DNA of 64,000 nucleotides from the NCBI RefSeq assembly GCF_003428625.2, contig NZ_QVQT02000007.1, positions 1 through 64,000 of the forward strand, read 5' to 3'. The stretch is from Paracidobacterium acidisoli. Lineage in GTDB: Bacteria > Acidobacteriota > Terriglobia > Terriglobales > Acidobacteriaceae. Made by a program: the position numbers and the translations under genes. Position 1 is the first letter of the stretch; each line of letters begins with the position of its first letter. The notes under the pieces are model-generated. The model searched no databases and was not told where the DNA came from. It worked only from the letters and a program-made list of their open reading frames with translations. Positions 1 to 8,701 of this stretch are shown here, piece after piece.

Positions 1-300
1 AGTCCGTTCGGATCGTAGGTGGCGATCAGCTCCCCGTTCACCCACACATTCGTGTGCTCCCACACCACATTCCCGTTGCCGTCCACGCCCGCCTCCGTCA
101 GCTCGCCTGATGCCGGTGACGACCGCCGGGGGATAACCCAGTGTGAAGGTCTCCTCGTTGTTGGTCCCGAAGCTGTTGGCCATGGTCAAGATCTGCGCTC
201 CGGGCGAGGCAGTCGACGGAACGGAATAATTCACCGTCGCCTGGGTTCCCGAATCCGACGCGATCGACTAGGTCACATTGCCCGTGATCGAGACGGCAAG
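1..300 (-). pseudogene. RHS/Ig-like secreted protein remnant, cut by the left edge
   Basis: Read on the minus strand, bases 120 to 1 encode a typical RHS-core stretch (VWEHTNVWVNGELIATY, then DPNG), which runs off the left edge. Further upstream, bases 240 to 121 encode an Ig/TIG-like stretch (ILTMANSFGTNNEETF) in another frame, so a frameshift lies near base 115. An in-frame TAG near base 270 interrupts the reading upstream of that. There is no start codon or signal peptide, so this is the decayed tail of a large cell-surface or RHS-type protein. It closes the minus-strand block of secreted proteins that begins near 12.1 kb. The RHS assignment rests on this short motif only. Bases 301-487 hold nothing recognisable. 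Confidence 0.6.
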
Positions 301-487
301 CTAAAAGCCAGACCGGCAGACCGCAGAATGTTTTTTGACGTATGCTCCGGCATCAAAATTCCGATCGCGGACAGGGCATTTTAATGACGACTTCCACGCC
401 TGATTATGCGAATTCTTTCTGACCAGAAAAGAATCGAACCGTTCTCCATGTTCCTTCCCGGAATCCCATCCGCGGAGGGAGACGACA

Positions 488-979
488 CTAACCTTTTGGA
501 AGAATGGTAATTGTTAATTTATTCGATTCGACCATCAATTTGCTTATGGGGTCGCGCTTCTGCACCTGAAGAGTGTATTCTCGCGGCTTGCTCAGATCGA
601 ACCATTTTGCGACATTTATAGATTCCGTGACGCTCTTGCTGGGTGGAATGGCTGAACCGATCCCGCTCCACCTTGACCCCGGCTTTACCCTTGCTGCTTC
701 GATTGGCTCCAGTGCATTGCCGTCACTGTCCCATACACAAATTCCTGCTCCCCCTGGACCGGTACGCAGCCCTTCGACGAGTATCAGGGTGGGAGTCCGA
801 TTACTGAGGGTAATGTCAACCCGTATTAAAGATCCGCTGGACACGGTTGTTTTTGGCGCACTGATCGAGGCAGTAAAAGACGGCTTCGAGTCCTGAGCAC
901 CGAGTCCCGGCACGGCGAATGACAGAGCCAATAGGAGCACAACTGATCGACGAGCTAATATATGAACCATGCGTAACAT
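488..979 (-). CDS. small secreted Ig-like protein (family A, copy 4)
   Basis: This is a 163-residue protein with an N-terminal signal peptide (hydrophobic VVLLLALSFAVPGLGA, cleavage before QDSK). The mature part is beta-rich, with a motif shared by the other small proteins of this block: a central VDITLSN strand and a C-terminal YTLQVQKRD...SNKLTITI. AAAGGGAG lies just before the ATG at 979 and supports that start. It follows a broken tip fragment by 12 bp, repeating the pattern of large-protein tail plus small secreted partner seen three more times to the right. The fold looks like a single immunoglobulin-like domain, but no function is recognised. It acts in the periplasm or outside the cell. 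Confidence 0.7.
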   Translation of the reverse strand: MLRMVHILARRSVVLLLALSFAVPGLGAQDSKPSFTASISAPKTTVSSGSLIRVDITLSNRTPTLILVEGLRTGPGGAGICVWDSDGNALEPIEAARVKPGSRWSGIGSAIPPSKSVTESINVAKWFDLSKPREYTLQVQKRDPISKLMVESNKLTITILPKG

Positions 980-991
980 AATGCTCCCTTT

Positions 992-1638
992 TCATTGCAG
1001 CGGAGGCGAACAGGCATATCCCTTTTGAATGGGTACAAAAGGGGGGAGGATAGTCTTCCACTGCGGGAAGGAACTGCCCGCTGTAAAACTCGCAGCATCT
1101 CCACTTTCAGAGCCGCAGGCTTCGGAATATGTTGTGCCGTTTTGCTGCGTGGAAAGGGTATTGATGGCATCTCCAGACCACGACCAGTTCACAATTCCAA
1201 GGGGAATCGGAATCGATGTACATGTTCCCGGGAAGTCTCCGGCCGTTGCACACCCACTGGGTAGAGCCGGATCCCACATCAGATATGTTTCAAATCGCCG
1301 ACTGGTTCGAGAACACCCACGACTGGCTCTGAATGCTGTACCCGCTCGGCGTGGGCACGGACAGCGCAATCTTCTGCCCGGCCACAACCGTCTGCGTAGT
1401 TCCTGATATGTTCTGGCCGTTGAACATAATCTGCGGTGGCGGGGCTACCGGCTGGATAGTTGCTGTATCCGTGCCATCCGGGGACTGCCCCTGGCAGTTG
1501 CAGGTAAAGCTGCTTCCGGTGTAACCCGGCGCGACCTGCACCGTAACACTCTGCGCCGGGGCAGTCAGAGACACCGTGGTCGTAGCCTGGATCGTCGTGC
1601 CGTCCGCGCTGGCGCTGTTGAGCGTGAGGGGAACGTTC
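992..1638 (-). pseudogene. broken C-terminal tip fragment of a large secreted protein (copy 3)
   Basis: Bases 1638-1294 encode an Ig-like stretch (QIMFNGQNISGTTQTVVAG) nearly identical in DNA to 3099-3409. It stops at a TGA directly after SNQSAI. The second half, from about 1293, is in another frame and encodes the conserved terminal module (YLMWDPALPSGC...IPIPLG...WSWSGDAINTLS). Against the copy at 2180-3430, the central portion (TGSFVNGAG to the residues before the YLMWDPALPS motif) is missing, so a frame-disrupting deletion joined the two halves. A stop also lies upstream of 1638, so the 5' part of the gene is absent. It is a degraded orphan tip followed by an intact small secreted gene. 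Confidence 0.75.
1294..1604. repeat. 311-bp direct repeat, copy 1
   Basis: This segment is nearly identical to 3099-3409 and has the same length and orientation. It encodes the QIMFNGQNISG Ig-like stretch in two otherwise different tip fragments. Sequence similarity drops sharply on both sides. Such homology would allow recombination between cassettes. Confidence 0.85.
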
Positions 1639-1641
1639 TAT

Positions 1642-2169
1642 CTACGGTTTTATGGTGATAGTAAGGACATTCGACGTTACCCATGGATACTGAGGCGTCC
1701 ATGCGTCCCTTTCCTTCGCCTGGATTGTGTACTTCCCGGGATGAGTCAGATCATATTCCTGACTGAGATGTATGACATAGTGATAGGACTTACCGGGTGG
1801 AATAACAGTTCGCGCACTGAACACGCTGCCACCATTGGGGTGGATATGTGGTTCCGTACCGTGCACCTTATGGCCCAATGGCGTTTCTGTTACAGGGCTT
1901 CCTTTGCTGTCGTGTACAATTGTAGATATTGACCTACGCGCATATATATTTCCTGCACCCATTGCAATCGCAACATGATATATGCCGTGGTCTGATATAT
2001 TTTTTTGTGTTATGTCCACATCGATGTCAGTTCCAGTGGTGAAGGTGTTTTTAGCAGTGCTGATCGTGAGCGTAAAAGATGGCGTTGCGGGTGCAGGACT
2101 TTGAGCGAGTCCCAATCCGCAAAGCCCGGAAAGCAGCAGTAATAACGTACCTTGCAGAATTTTCTTCAT
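1642..2169 (-). CDS. small secreted Ig-like protein (family A, copy 3)
   Basis: The product is a 175-residue secreted protein. The preferred start is the ATG at 2169 (MKKILQGTLLLLLSG), which has GAAGG upstream and opens directly into a signal peptide ending near GLAQS. An upstream in-frame ATG at 2196 would add nine residues before the signal and overlap the previous gene. The mature part has the family pattern: a TISTAKNTF opening, the VDITQKN strand and a C-terminal YTIQAKERD...SNVLTITI. It starts 11 bp after the end of the tip fragment 2180-3430, so the two are probably co-transcribed. Its function is unknown. Confidence 0.75.
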   Translation of the reverse strand: MKKILQGTLLLLLSGLCGLGLAQSPAPATPSFTLTISTAKNTFTTGTDIDVDITQKNISDHGIYHVAIAMGAGNIYARRSISTIVHDSKGSPVTETPLGHKVHGTEPHIHPNGGSVFSARTVIPPGKSYHYVIHLSQEYDLTHPGKYTIQAKERDAWTPQYPWVTSNVLTITIKP

Positions 2170-2179
2170 CGATTTACCT

Positions 2180-3430
2180 TCATTGGGCGTTGCCATCTGT
2201 CGTGCTCCATTGCGGAAATTCAGTTGCCGGCTCGACGGTGGGAGTTGTAGGCTGAAGCACGCCGCAATTCAACAACCATGTTGTACTCGTGCTCGTTTGT
2301 GTAGTCAGAGTGTTGATGGCACAGCCGCTATATCCCCATGTCACCTTTGCCAATGGAACCGGAATGGATCCTGTGCACGTGCTGGCGCTCGATACGGGGT
2401 CGGGGTTGGTTCCTTGGATGGTCTGGGCCGGAGTACAATCGCTTGGCAAAGCCGGGTCCCACATCAGATACATCGTTGCGCTGAATTTATCTGCCCCCTC
2501 TCCTATCGGGATAGGGTTGTTGTGGGTATCATGAGCGGTCAGTTCAATGCCTGGATTGTCGTTTGTACTGTTCGGAATTCCCTGAGCGGCGACATAAGGG
2601 TACCAATTGTCAAGGCCGGGACTTAGTGAACGATTGAGCGTCGGAGGGGATGTTAGGTATTGATTTGTCCTAGTGTTAATCAACTGTATCCATTGGAAGC
2701 CAGCATGAGAACCACTGCCTGGAATGCTGTTAAGCGCCTCCGCAGTCACGGAGAATGTCATACCGTTAACAGTCAGGGCATTCCCTAACTCAAGCCATGG
2801 GTTTGTTGCGTGTCCGCCGTTTGCAGTACTTGCAGGCCATACGTTCACAGTTCCAGGGGTTGCAGTGAAGAAAGTGCTTGCTGTCGGCCCGCCGATATTG
2901 AAGGTGGCTGTAGCGCTGGCGGACGCTCCATTGGTGAGGTTGTAAGTATAGGTGACGGTTTCTCCGTTATCGCTCGGGTTAACCCAGTAGAAGGTCAGCG
3001 CGTTCTGGTTCAGGGGCGGATCGGCCGCTTCCGATCCACCGGCGGATGCCGATGGCTGAGTTCCGGGCGTTCCGGCGCCATTCACAAAGCTCCCCGTGAT
3101 CGCCGACTGGTTCGAGAACACCCACGACCGGCTCTGAATGCTGTACCCGCTCGGCGTGGGCACGGACAGCGCAATCTTCTGCCCGGCCACAACCGTCTGC
3201 GTAGTTCCTGATATGTTCTGGCCGTTGAACATAATCTGCGGTGGCGGGGCTATGGGCTGGATGGTTGCCGTGTCCGTCCCATCGGGCGGCTGCCCCTGAC
3301 AGTTGCAGGTAAAGCTGCTTCCGGTGTAACCCGGAGCGACCTGCACCGTAACGCTCTGCGCCGGGGCAGTCTGAGACACCGTGGCCGTAGCCTGGATCGT
3401 CGTGCCGTCAGCGTTATCTGCCCCAATCCA
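2180..3430 (-). pseudogene. 5'-truncated C-terminal tip of a large secreted beta-rich protein (copy 2)
   Basis: This open frame of about 415 codons begins just after a TAG at 3431-3433 and has no ATG or signal peptide at its 5' end. The first possible start is a GTG at 3379 inside conserved sequence. It encodes Ig-like beta domains (PPPQIMFNGQNISG, YTYNLTNGASASATATFNIG) and ends in the module MYLMWDPALPSDC, IPVPLAKVTWGYSGCAINTL. The same order occurs in the last 370 or so residues of the full-length protein at 5056-7656. The frame is intact, so it may be a stored or silent tip cassette rather than simple debris. Expression without a secretion signal is unlikely to be useful. Confidence 0.7.
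3099..3409. repeat. 311-bp direct repeat, copy 2
   Basis: This is the partner of 1294-1604, with the same length, same orientation and few substitutions. It lies near the 5' end of the truncated tip fragment. Confidence 0.85.
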
Positions 3431-3472
3431 CTACGGGAAATCGGTTGACGGCGAAGTCGGGGCAGTGACTGA

Positions 3473-4000
3473 CTACCGCGTGACCGTCAGCGATACTGAG
3501 TTAGATCGTCTTGTGCTCTGACGGCCAGCGCGATGATCGACTACGGTCACCGAATAGACTCCAGGAGCCTTGATATCGTAAAGACGCCCCACTTCAATTC
3601 GGAAAATTCTGCTTTCGCCTGGTCTGAGAGGTACGCATCCACCGCTCCTGTTCAAAGGAGTCTCCTTCGTCAAATATTTCGGGTCATGGAGACCTTTCAT
3701 CGCAAGGCTGAAGTGTCCTTCGGGGCGCAGGGTACCGCTTTGGTCACGCACCTCGATTGGAAAAGCGAGACCGCCCGGATCGGCGGTATTTTCGATCCAA
3801 ACGTTGACTGTAACGTTCGAAATGTTCGTTTCCTTTAGTATCACGTAGGCCTTCTCGCCGCTCCGCACTTCACTGGCGGGAACTGACAATTGATAAGAAA
3901 GTTGACCCTTAAGATTTTCATCGCAGAGCGAGATTTGAGCGTTGGCAACTTTGCCAGTCATGATTACTGCGAGAATTAGTAAGGCCATTCTGGAATACAT
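3473..4000 (-). CDS. small secreted Ig-like protein (family A, copy 2)
   Basis: This 175-residue protein has a short signal peptide (MALLILAVIMTGKVANAQ). GGGAGG sits just upstream of the ATG at 4000. The mature part carries the family features: a strand pair around SVPASEVRSGEKAYVIL, a GRLYDIKAPGVYSVTV segment and a terminal SNSVSLTVTR. It has two cysteines in the mature region that could form a disulfide. It lies 41 bp after the tip remnant at 4042-4350 and 42 bp before the next tip fragment. Its function is unknown. By position it could be a partner of the large secreted protein family. Confidence 0.75.
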   Translation of the reverse strand: MYSRMALLILAVIMTGKVANAQISLCDENLKGQLSYQLSVPASEVRSGEKAYVILKETNISNVTVNVWIENTADPGGLAFPIEVRDQSGTLRPEGHFSLAMKGLHDPKYLTKETPLNRSGGCVPLRPGESRIFRIEVGRLYDIKAPGVYSVTVVDHRAGRQSTRRSNSVSLTVTR

Positions 4001-4041
4001 CGCATACCTCCCACAAGATTTGCCAGAATCAATGTTGGCGC

Positions 4042-4350
4042 CTAGGGATTATCCGTGGCACTCCATGTTGGGAACGACGAATTTACATTGAATTCATCCT
4101 GAACAAGTGCGCTGCAGCTTTCCGCCCAGAGCACGTAGTTGATTGACGATGGCGGTGGGGAGATCTCTGGAGCCAGCGTATTGATTGCACATCCGCTCCA
4201 TCCCCAGGTCACCGAACCGAGCGGTATTGGGATCGACGAGCAGGTGCTCGGACCACCAGAACTGGCTGGCGTGCAGTCGCTCGGAAGCGCCGGATCCCAC
4301 ATCAGATACATCGTGGCATGGAAAGAATCGCTCAATTCGCAACCACGTCA
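4042..4350 (-). pseudogene. short C-terminal tip remnant (copy 1)
   Basis: About 100 codons encode only the terminal module (HATMYLMWDPALPSDC, SIPIPLGSVTWGWSGCAINTL, ending FPTWSATDNP). A TGA lies in frame just upstream and no credible start codon exists; the first possible start is a TTG at 4335. Compared with the 866-residue protein, everything before the last 105 or so residues is gone. The 75 bp up to the next gene contain no further recognisable coding sequence. Confidence 0.7.
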
Positions 4351-4424
4351 TTTACAAGTCAGAGCGACGATGCAGACATTCACATCGGATATCCAATCGA
4401 CGCGGCTGAAAAAAACAGCCCAGC

Positions 4425-5033
4425 TTACTGAAGGGTGATGCTATTGGAGCGAATAGGAGCTAACTTTGTATAATTGTACTCTTGATAGTGAGTCAGGTAC
4501 TGATCGCGAAATGGTGGCGGCGCGTCTATAACGCTCGTTGGGGCTTCTACCAGAACAAAATCTTTCGCGATCACGTCAATCAAGTAAGAGTGACTACTAT
4601 CCAGCTTGAATTCCCTGCCGATGTCAAAGTCAAATGCATTAGTCGTGCCGGGCATTACGACTAATGCGGACATCGTGACAAAACCACTCCCGTGAACGTC
4701 GGGGCCGCACTTTCCAGACCGATGACGTCGGCAGCCAAAATCAGTCTCCAGTGGCACGGTTCTGTCCGCCTCGCGTATCTCGATCTGTACCGGATCGATC
4801 TGAATGGGACCACTATGAACCAAGATGCGCTGCGTACCGTTAGTAATAGAGATACGGATCTTAAAACTCGATGCCGCTTGGGGCAGACCTGCGACAGGTG
4901 CCACCGCAACGGCAACACCGAAGGCCGGGCTCGCTACAACACCGTCCTGTGCGGCTTGTGTCTTGGCATTGCCCCAGCCGCTCGTGATATAAAGCACACT
5001 TATTAGTAGGAATACACTCTTTTTATGTCGCAT
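4425..5033 (-). CDS. small secreted protein (family A, copy 1)
   Basis: This 202-residue protein has a signal peptide (SVFLLISVLYITSGWGNA). The ATG at 5033 is preceded by AAGGAAGG. The mature protein is longer than its paralogs, with an added loop rich in Cys, Arg and His (DFGCRRHRSGKCGPDVHG). It retains the beta pattern and the SNSITLQ ending. It starts 22 bp after the stop of the full-length 866-residue gene and is probably co-expressed with it, making it the best candidate for the natural partner of that protein. The function is not recognised. Confidence 0.75.
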   Translation of the reverse strand: MRHKKSVFLLISVLYITSGWGNAKTQAAQDGVVASPAFGVAVAVAPVAGLPQAASSFKIRISITNGTQRILVHSGPIQIDPVQIEIREADRTVPLETDFGCRRHRSGKCGPDVHGSGFVTMSALVVMPGTTNAFDFDIGREFKLDSSHSYLIDVIAKDFVLVEAPTSVIDAPPPFRDQYLTHYQEYNYTKLAPIRSNSITLQ

Positions 5034-5055
5034 GACAGGCCTTCCTTAGCCTCTT

Positions 5056-7656
5056 TTAATTATCCACATGAACATAAGTCCACGCCGGACCTGTACTGAT
5101 GGATTCTGCATCACTGTATACGGGCACGAGGGGATTATCCACATTGACATTGCATTGAAGTATCCATGTGGTTCCGTTGCTCTGTGTCATTAGTGTGTTG
5201 ATCGCGCCGCCACAATAGCCCCACGTAATTGACGCAAGCGGGGTGGGAATGGAACCGGTGCAGGTGCTAAGCTTAGGTGTCCCCGGCAACCCTTGGTCAT
5301 TGATGGTTTCCGTCGCTGCGCAGCCTGGCGTGCTCACGCCGCTTGCATTCAACGATGGGTCCCAAAGGAGGTACATCGTAGCCCCAAAGGCGTCGCTCAC
5401 CTCGCCCTGGCTCGGATCGTCACCTCCCGCGCAGCTAGAAGCCAATGGGATACCTGGTTCGTCGGTGGCGAATCCATCGGTCGAAGGGAATGGATAGGTG
5501 TTGTCCAGTCCGGCACTTCCCGGACAAGTAGCCTGACCGTTAGAGTCGAGAAAGATATCTAGGCGCGGGCTTAAAATCTGGATGAATTGATAAGCGCCAG
5601 CATTCCCTGTCGGCGCGGTTGCGTTATTAGAAAATTGGCTCCCACCAAAGTCTAGATAGTCAGTACCTAGGCGGGGTTCGATGACTTCGGTCTCGGCAGT
5701 ATTGGCACAAAGCAGGTAGGATCCTTCACACACAGTCTGCCATCCCTGGGGAGGAGTCGATATGGCATAGCCATTTGCAACCGGTCCGCCAACTACATAA
5801 GTCACTGATGCAGGTACGGAGGTAGCACCATTACTCAATGTATAGGTAAAAGTGAACGTATACGAACCCTGCGTGACAAAATAGAGACCTGCTGCATTTG
5901 GGCTAGTTCCGTAATCGCAGTAAGACAGGCCACTGTTGCAAGTGGTCGTTTCAACGACTGGCTGATAGGGGGCTGACGAATTAGTGGATGACAGCACCGG
6001 GTTGAAGCCGGCGGTCGCATGGTCCCCAAAGCTACCATCGTTTACGCTCCATGAGCTCGATTCCACGGCCGATGCAATCGAGGACGGTACACACGCTGTG
6101 AATTGAACGAGCTGCCCAACTACAATGTTTTGATTATTATCGCCACCAGTCGGATTTGCTATGGAAGTTCCCTGGCATTGGTTGCCCGCGTACAGGCCAT
6201 CAAGGATAGCCGCCGCTGGTGGAGAGGCATTGATCGTGATTTCGGCCGTGTCCGTACCGAATCCGTTATTCACAGTGATCGTTTGCGTTCCAGCAGGAGC
6301 AGAACTCGCAACTGAGTAGCTGACAGTAATGGTACCGGTAGCATAGTCAAAAGCCTGCACAGAGAAGGTTCTAAATACCTGCGCCTGATCTGTTACCGTT
6401 ACGATCGGGGTATTCAGAAATGGACTGATCAGTCCTTCTCCGTCGATTATTATCGTGCCACTCTCACCTCCCGATAGAGTGGAAGGAGTGACAGATGCGA
6501 TATCCGGAAAAAATATCTGCACTTCCGCAGGATCTGATCGCATCGAGCCAACGGTTTCATAGCAGTCATCCGGATCGCTGCATGAAACATCATAAGCTCC
6601 CATGGTCGTGACGCCATACCATTGGTATAAAGCTCCATTTCCTGAATTCAATAGCACGCTTGGACTGTGTTCACAGGAGTTTCCAGTAGGATAATAACTA
6701 TAACAACCGAGATTATTTTCAAAAACTCCGTTGACATAGAATTCTCCTTGTATTTCCAGGTAGTCAAAAGCGACATTTATCCATGTGGCATACATGGCAG
6801 CATAGGGTTCTACCTGTCCGGACCCTACATATGATAACTGAGAATCTGCACAGACAGTAAAGTACCCATCGTATTCGGCCGTATAGTATGTCTGGCATTC
6901 CTGGGAGCCTGTCACGGTTACAGCATCCGTGGTCGTATTATTTGTAACTGGAGCGCCAGAAGCCGCCATATTCCTGATTGCAGCCTTAGAGTTAAGCTGT
7001 GTGGAAGAAAGAGGAGTTGTAAAAGAGGAAGAAGAAGATGGAGATTGAGGCGACGATACTTGCATCTTCGCCGGTTGAGGGTATGCTCCCTGCTTAATAT
7101 AGTCGTTGCGTAAATATGCTTCAAATGCTTCCGCCCTCTCGCTGCCCAATAGTTGACGCAGGTTAGTAATCTCCTCATGAAGGGCGGAGTCCCGCTGCTG
7201 AAAAAGGGCGTTTATCTGTTTTTCGTTTGCTGCTACTTCCCCAATCTCTTCCCCTATTTGCGCTTTTACATCTGCATCAACTGCGGCATAGTTGTGCGCT
7301 GCAGAAAGCACAATTGCGTATTCGTCGTCAGTCAGCCCCGAGGCCCTCTGCAAATGAAGTCGATAATCCGTTCGGTCAAGACCTGCCCTTTTATCGGCAT
7401 TGGAACGGCTCTCTACGTGCGCAGCGTAGATGAAGAACATTGCGTAAAGTTCCTGAAGTGTTGCTTTTCTGGCCGTGACGGCCGACATGCCATTTCGTTG
7501 TTGCTGGCCATGGACCCGCGGAGAGACAACAAGTCCAAGCGAGGGGGTTAGCAGAAGGATGACGAACAGCCGACTGCTTAGGCCGGCTTTGCGATGATAA
7601 TTTGCCGAGTCAGGAAAGTTCACGCGTGGCATGATGTGCCGTCTGGTGAAGAGCAT
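5056..7656 (-). CDS. large secreted multi-domain beta-rich protein (full-length member of the tip family)
   Basis: This 866-residue protein starts at the ATG at 7656, with AGAAAGG ten bases upstream. The signal peptide follows a charged region (LFVILLLTPSLGLVVSPRVHG). Residues about 57-195 form a helical domain (LQELYAMFFIYAAHV, then LTDDEYAIVLSAAHNYA). A Ser/Pro/Thr linker of about 40 residues comes next, then beta-rich sequence, a TIG/IPT domain (IASVTPSTLSGGESGTIIID) and Ig-like domains. The terminal module from about residue 760 (MYLLWDPSL, WGYCGGAINTL) recurs in the three truncated copies downstream. Paired cysteines suggest disulfides outside the cytoplasm. It is probably a surface or extracellular structural or adhesive protein; no catalytic motif is visible. 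Confidence 0.75.
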   Translation of the reverse strand: MLFTRRHIMPRVNFPDSANYHRKAGLSSRLFVILLLTPSLGLVVSPRVHGQQQRNGMSAVTARKATLQELYAMFFIYAAHVESRSNADKRAGLDRTDYRLHLQRASGLTDDEYAIVLSAAHNYAAVDADVKAQIGEEIGEVAANEKQINALFQQRDSALHEEITNLRQLLGSERAEAFEAYLRNDYIKQGAYPQPAKMQVSSPQSPSSSSSFTTPLSSTQLNSKAAIRNMAASGAPVTNNTTTDAVTVTGSQECQTYYTAEYDGYFTVCADSQLSYVGSGQVEPYAAMYATWINVAFDYLEIQGEFYVNGVFENNLGCYSYYPTGNSCEHSPSVLLNSGNGALYQWYGVTTMGAYDVSCSDPDDCYETVGSMRSDPAEVQIFFPDIASVTPSTLSGGESGTIIIDGEGLISPFLNTPIVTVTDQAQVFRTFSVQAFDYATGTITVSYSVASSAPAGTQTITVNNGFGTDTAEITINASPPAAAILDGLYAGNQCQGTSIANPTGGDNNQNIVVGQLVQFTACVPSSIASAVESSSWSVNDGSFGDHATAGFNPVLSSTNSSAPYQPVVETTTCNSGLSYCDYGTSPNAAGLYFVTQGSYTFTFTYTLSNGATSVPASVTYVVGGPVANGYAISTPPQGWQTVCEGSYLLCANTAETEVIEPRLGTDYLDFGGSQFSNNATAPTGNAGAYQFIQILSPRLDIFLDSNGQATCPGSAGLDNTYPFPSTDGFATDEPGIPLASSCAGGDDPSQGEVSDAFGATMYLLWDPSLNASGVSTPGCAATETINDQGLPGTPKLSTCTGSIPTPLASITWGYCGGAINTLMTQSNGTTWILQCNVNVDNPLVPVYSDAESISTGPAWTYVHVDN

Positions 7657-7725
7657 GTACGTTCAGCCTTTCTAATTGCATCCAAATGGATCGTCGCCCA
7701 CCATGTAGAGATTTCGAAAACGACA

Positions 7726-7947
7726 TCATCGGGAATCGAACTCGCGGCTAAGCCGCTGATACCCCAGGAAATGCCAGTACAAATGAGACAGGGATACCGG
7801 CTGCGGCTGGATATATCCCTGCGACTGCAATAATTGCAGGGTCTGATTCTGCTCTGTCTGGGCATGCAGCATGCCAGGCAATGTAACCGGCAGTATCAGG
7901 CAGCCTGTGAATGCCGCTTTTAAGATGAACCGTAATGTCCTGACCAT
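7726..7947 (-). CDS. short secreted peptide, probably an N-terminal fragment of an 866-aa-like protein
   Basis: This 73-residue product starts at the ATG at 7947, supported by GAGGAG five bases upstream. It has a signal peptide (FTGCLILPVTLPGMLHAQ) followed by LSHLYWHFLGYQRLSRE, which resembles the start of the helical domain of the neighbouring 866-residue protein (LQELYAMFFIYAAHVESRS). Translation stops soon after. Sequence in another frame continues into bases 7725-7657. It therefore looks like a gene truncated after its N-terminal part, the mirror image of the C-terminal fragments farther left. It may still be expressed. Confidence 0.5.
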   Translation of the reverse strand: MVRTLRFILKAAFTGCLILPVTLPGMLHAQTEQNQTLQLLQSQGYIQPQPVSLSHLYWHFLGYQRLSREFDSR

Positions 7948-7999
7948 TTGCTCCTCTGTTGTTTGGTGGCGTGAAGTGCAGGCAGCACACTGAACAACA

Positions 8000-8662
8000 T
8001 CAATTGCAGCCAAACGCGCCGGTCACCGTGAATGGAATTCCATTGCTGCCTGTTCCATTCACCGTTACGACAATATTGCCGCTGGTGGCTCCGGCGGGAA
8101 CCTGCGCGGTAATAGAGTTCGCCCCCCACGAAACCAAAGGCATTTCCACTCCGTTCAGGGTGACGCTGCTCGCACTCGAGCCGAAGTTTGTGCCGGTGAT
8201 CACAAGGCCCATCTGTACAGGCCCCTGAAACAATGACAGTCCGGTGATGAAGAGATTCGAAGAGCCGACGCCCGTCCAGCCAGATGCACCGAACAGCTCG
8301 AAAGAGCTTGTGGGCTGGCTGGTGGTTAACTGTCCGAAGGTGGCACTTCCCTGTAGCTGGAAAGTAATCGTGGAACCCACAGCATGGGCGCATAGTCCGG
8401 ATGCCGCGTAATCATTCGAGAACTTTCCCGCAATGGCTGATGCGATGGAGGCAGGGCTGGAAAATTCTCCATAACCGATTGTTTCCACAAATCCATTGAA
8501 GGCAAGGTTGAGGCTGCCCTGATCCCATGCTCCGTTGATCTGCTGCTCGGAGCCACCCACCGTAATGGTTGCCGTCGTCGAAGCCCACGCAGGCACACTC
8601 AGCCCCGTCAGCAGGACCAATGAAAAAAACAGCCTATGTATTGAACGCCATCTCTGCAGCAT
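8000..8662 (-). CDS. secreted TIG/IPT-domain protein
   Basis: This 220-residue secreted protein starts at the ATG at 8662, with AAGGAG upstream. The signal peptide ends near VPAWA. The N-terminal half contains a segment resembling phage-like or structural beta proteins (ATITVGGSEQQINGAWD, then SIASAIAGKFSNDYAASGLC). The C-terminal half is a TIG/IPT immunoglobulin-like domain (MGLVITGTNFGSSASSVTL, with the typical IVVTVNGTGSNG ending). Two cysteines flank the mature region. It is in line with the other secreted proteins of the block. It could be an adhesin or matrix protein, with no enzymatic signature. Confidence 0.7.
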   Translation of the reverse strand: MLQRWRSIHRLFFSLVLLTGLSVPAWASTTATITVGGSEQQINGAWDQGSLNLAFNGFVETIGYGEFSSPASIASAIAGKFSNDYAASGLCAHAVGSTITFQLQGSATFGQLTTSQPTSSFELFGASGWTGVGSSNLFITGLSLFQGPVQMGLVITGTNFGSSASSVTLNGVEMPLVSWGANSITAQVPAGATSGNIVVTVNGTGSNGIPFTVTGAFGCN

Positions 8663-8701
8663 CCCGTTCTCCTTACCCGCACTGCGGCTGCACCAAGCCG
8701 C

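Noticed and set aside
5116-5121. GTATAC inside the 866-aa gene
   Set aside because: It lies within coding sequence and lacks the extended consensus. The same applies to the copy at 17974-17979 in the TonB receptor and the one at 60896-60901 inside a spacer.
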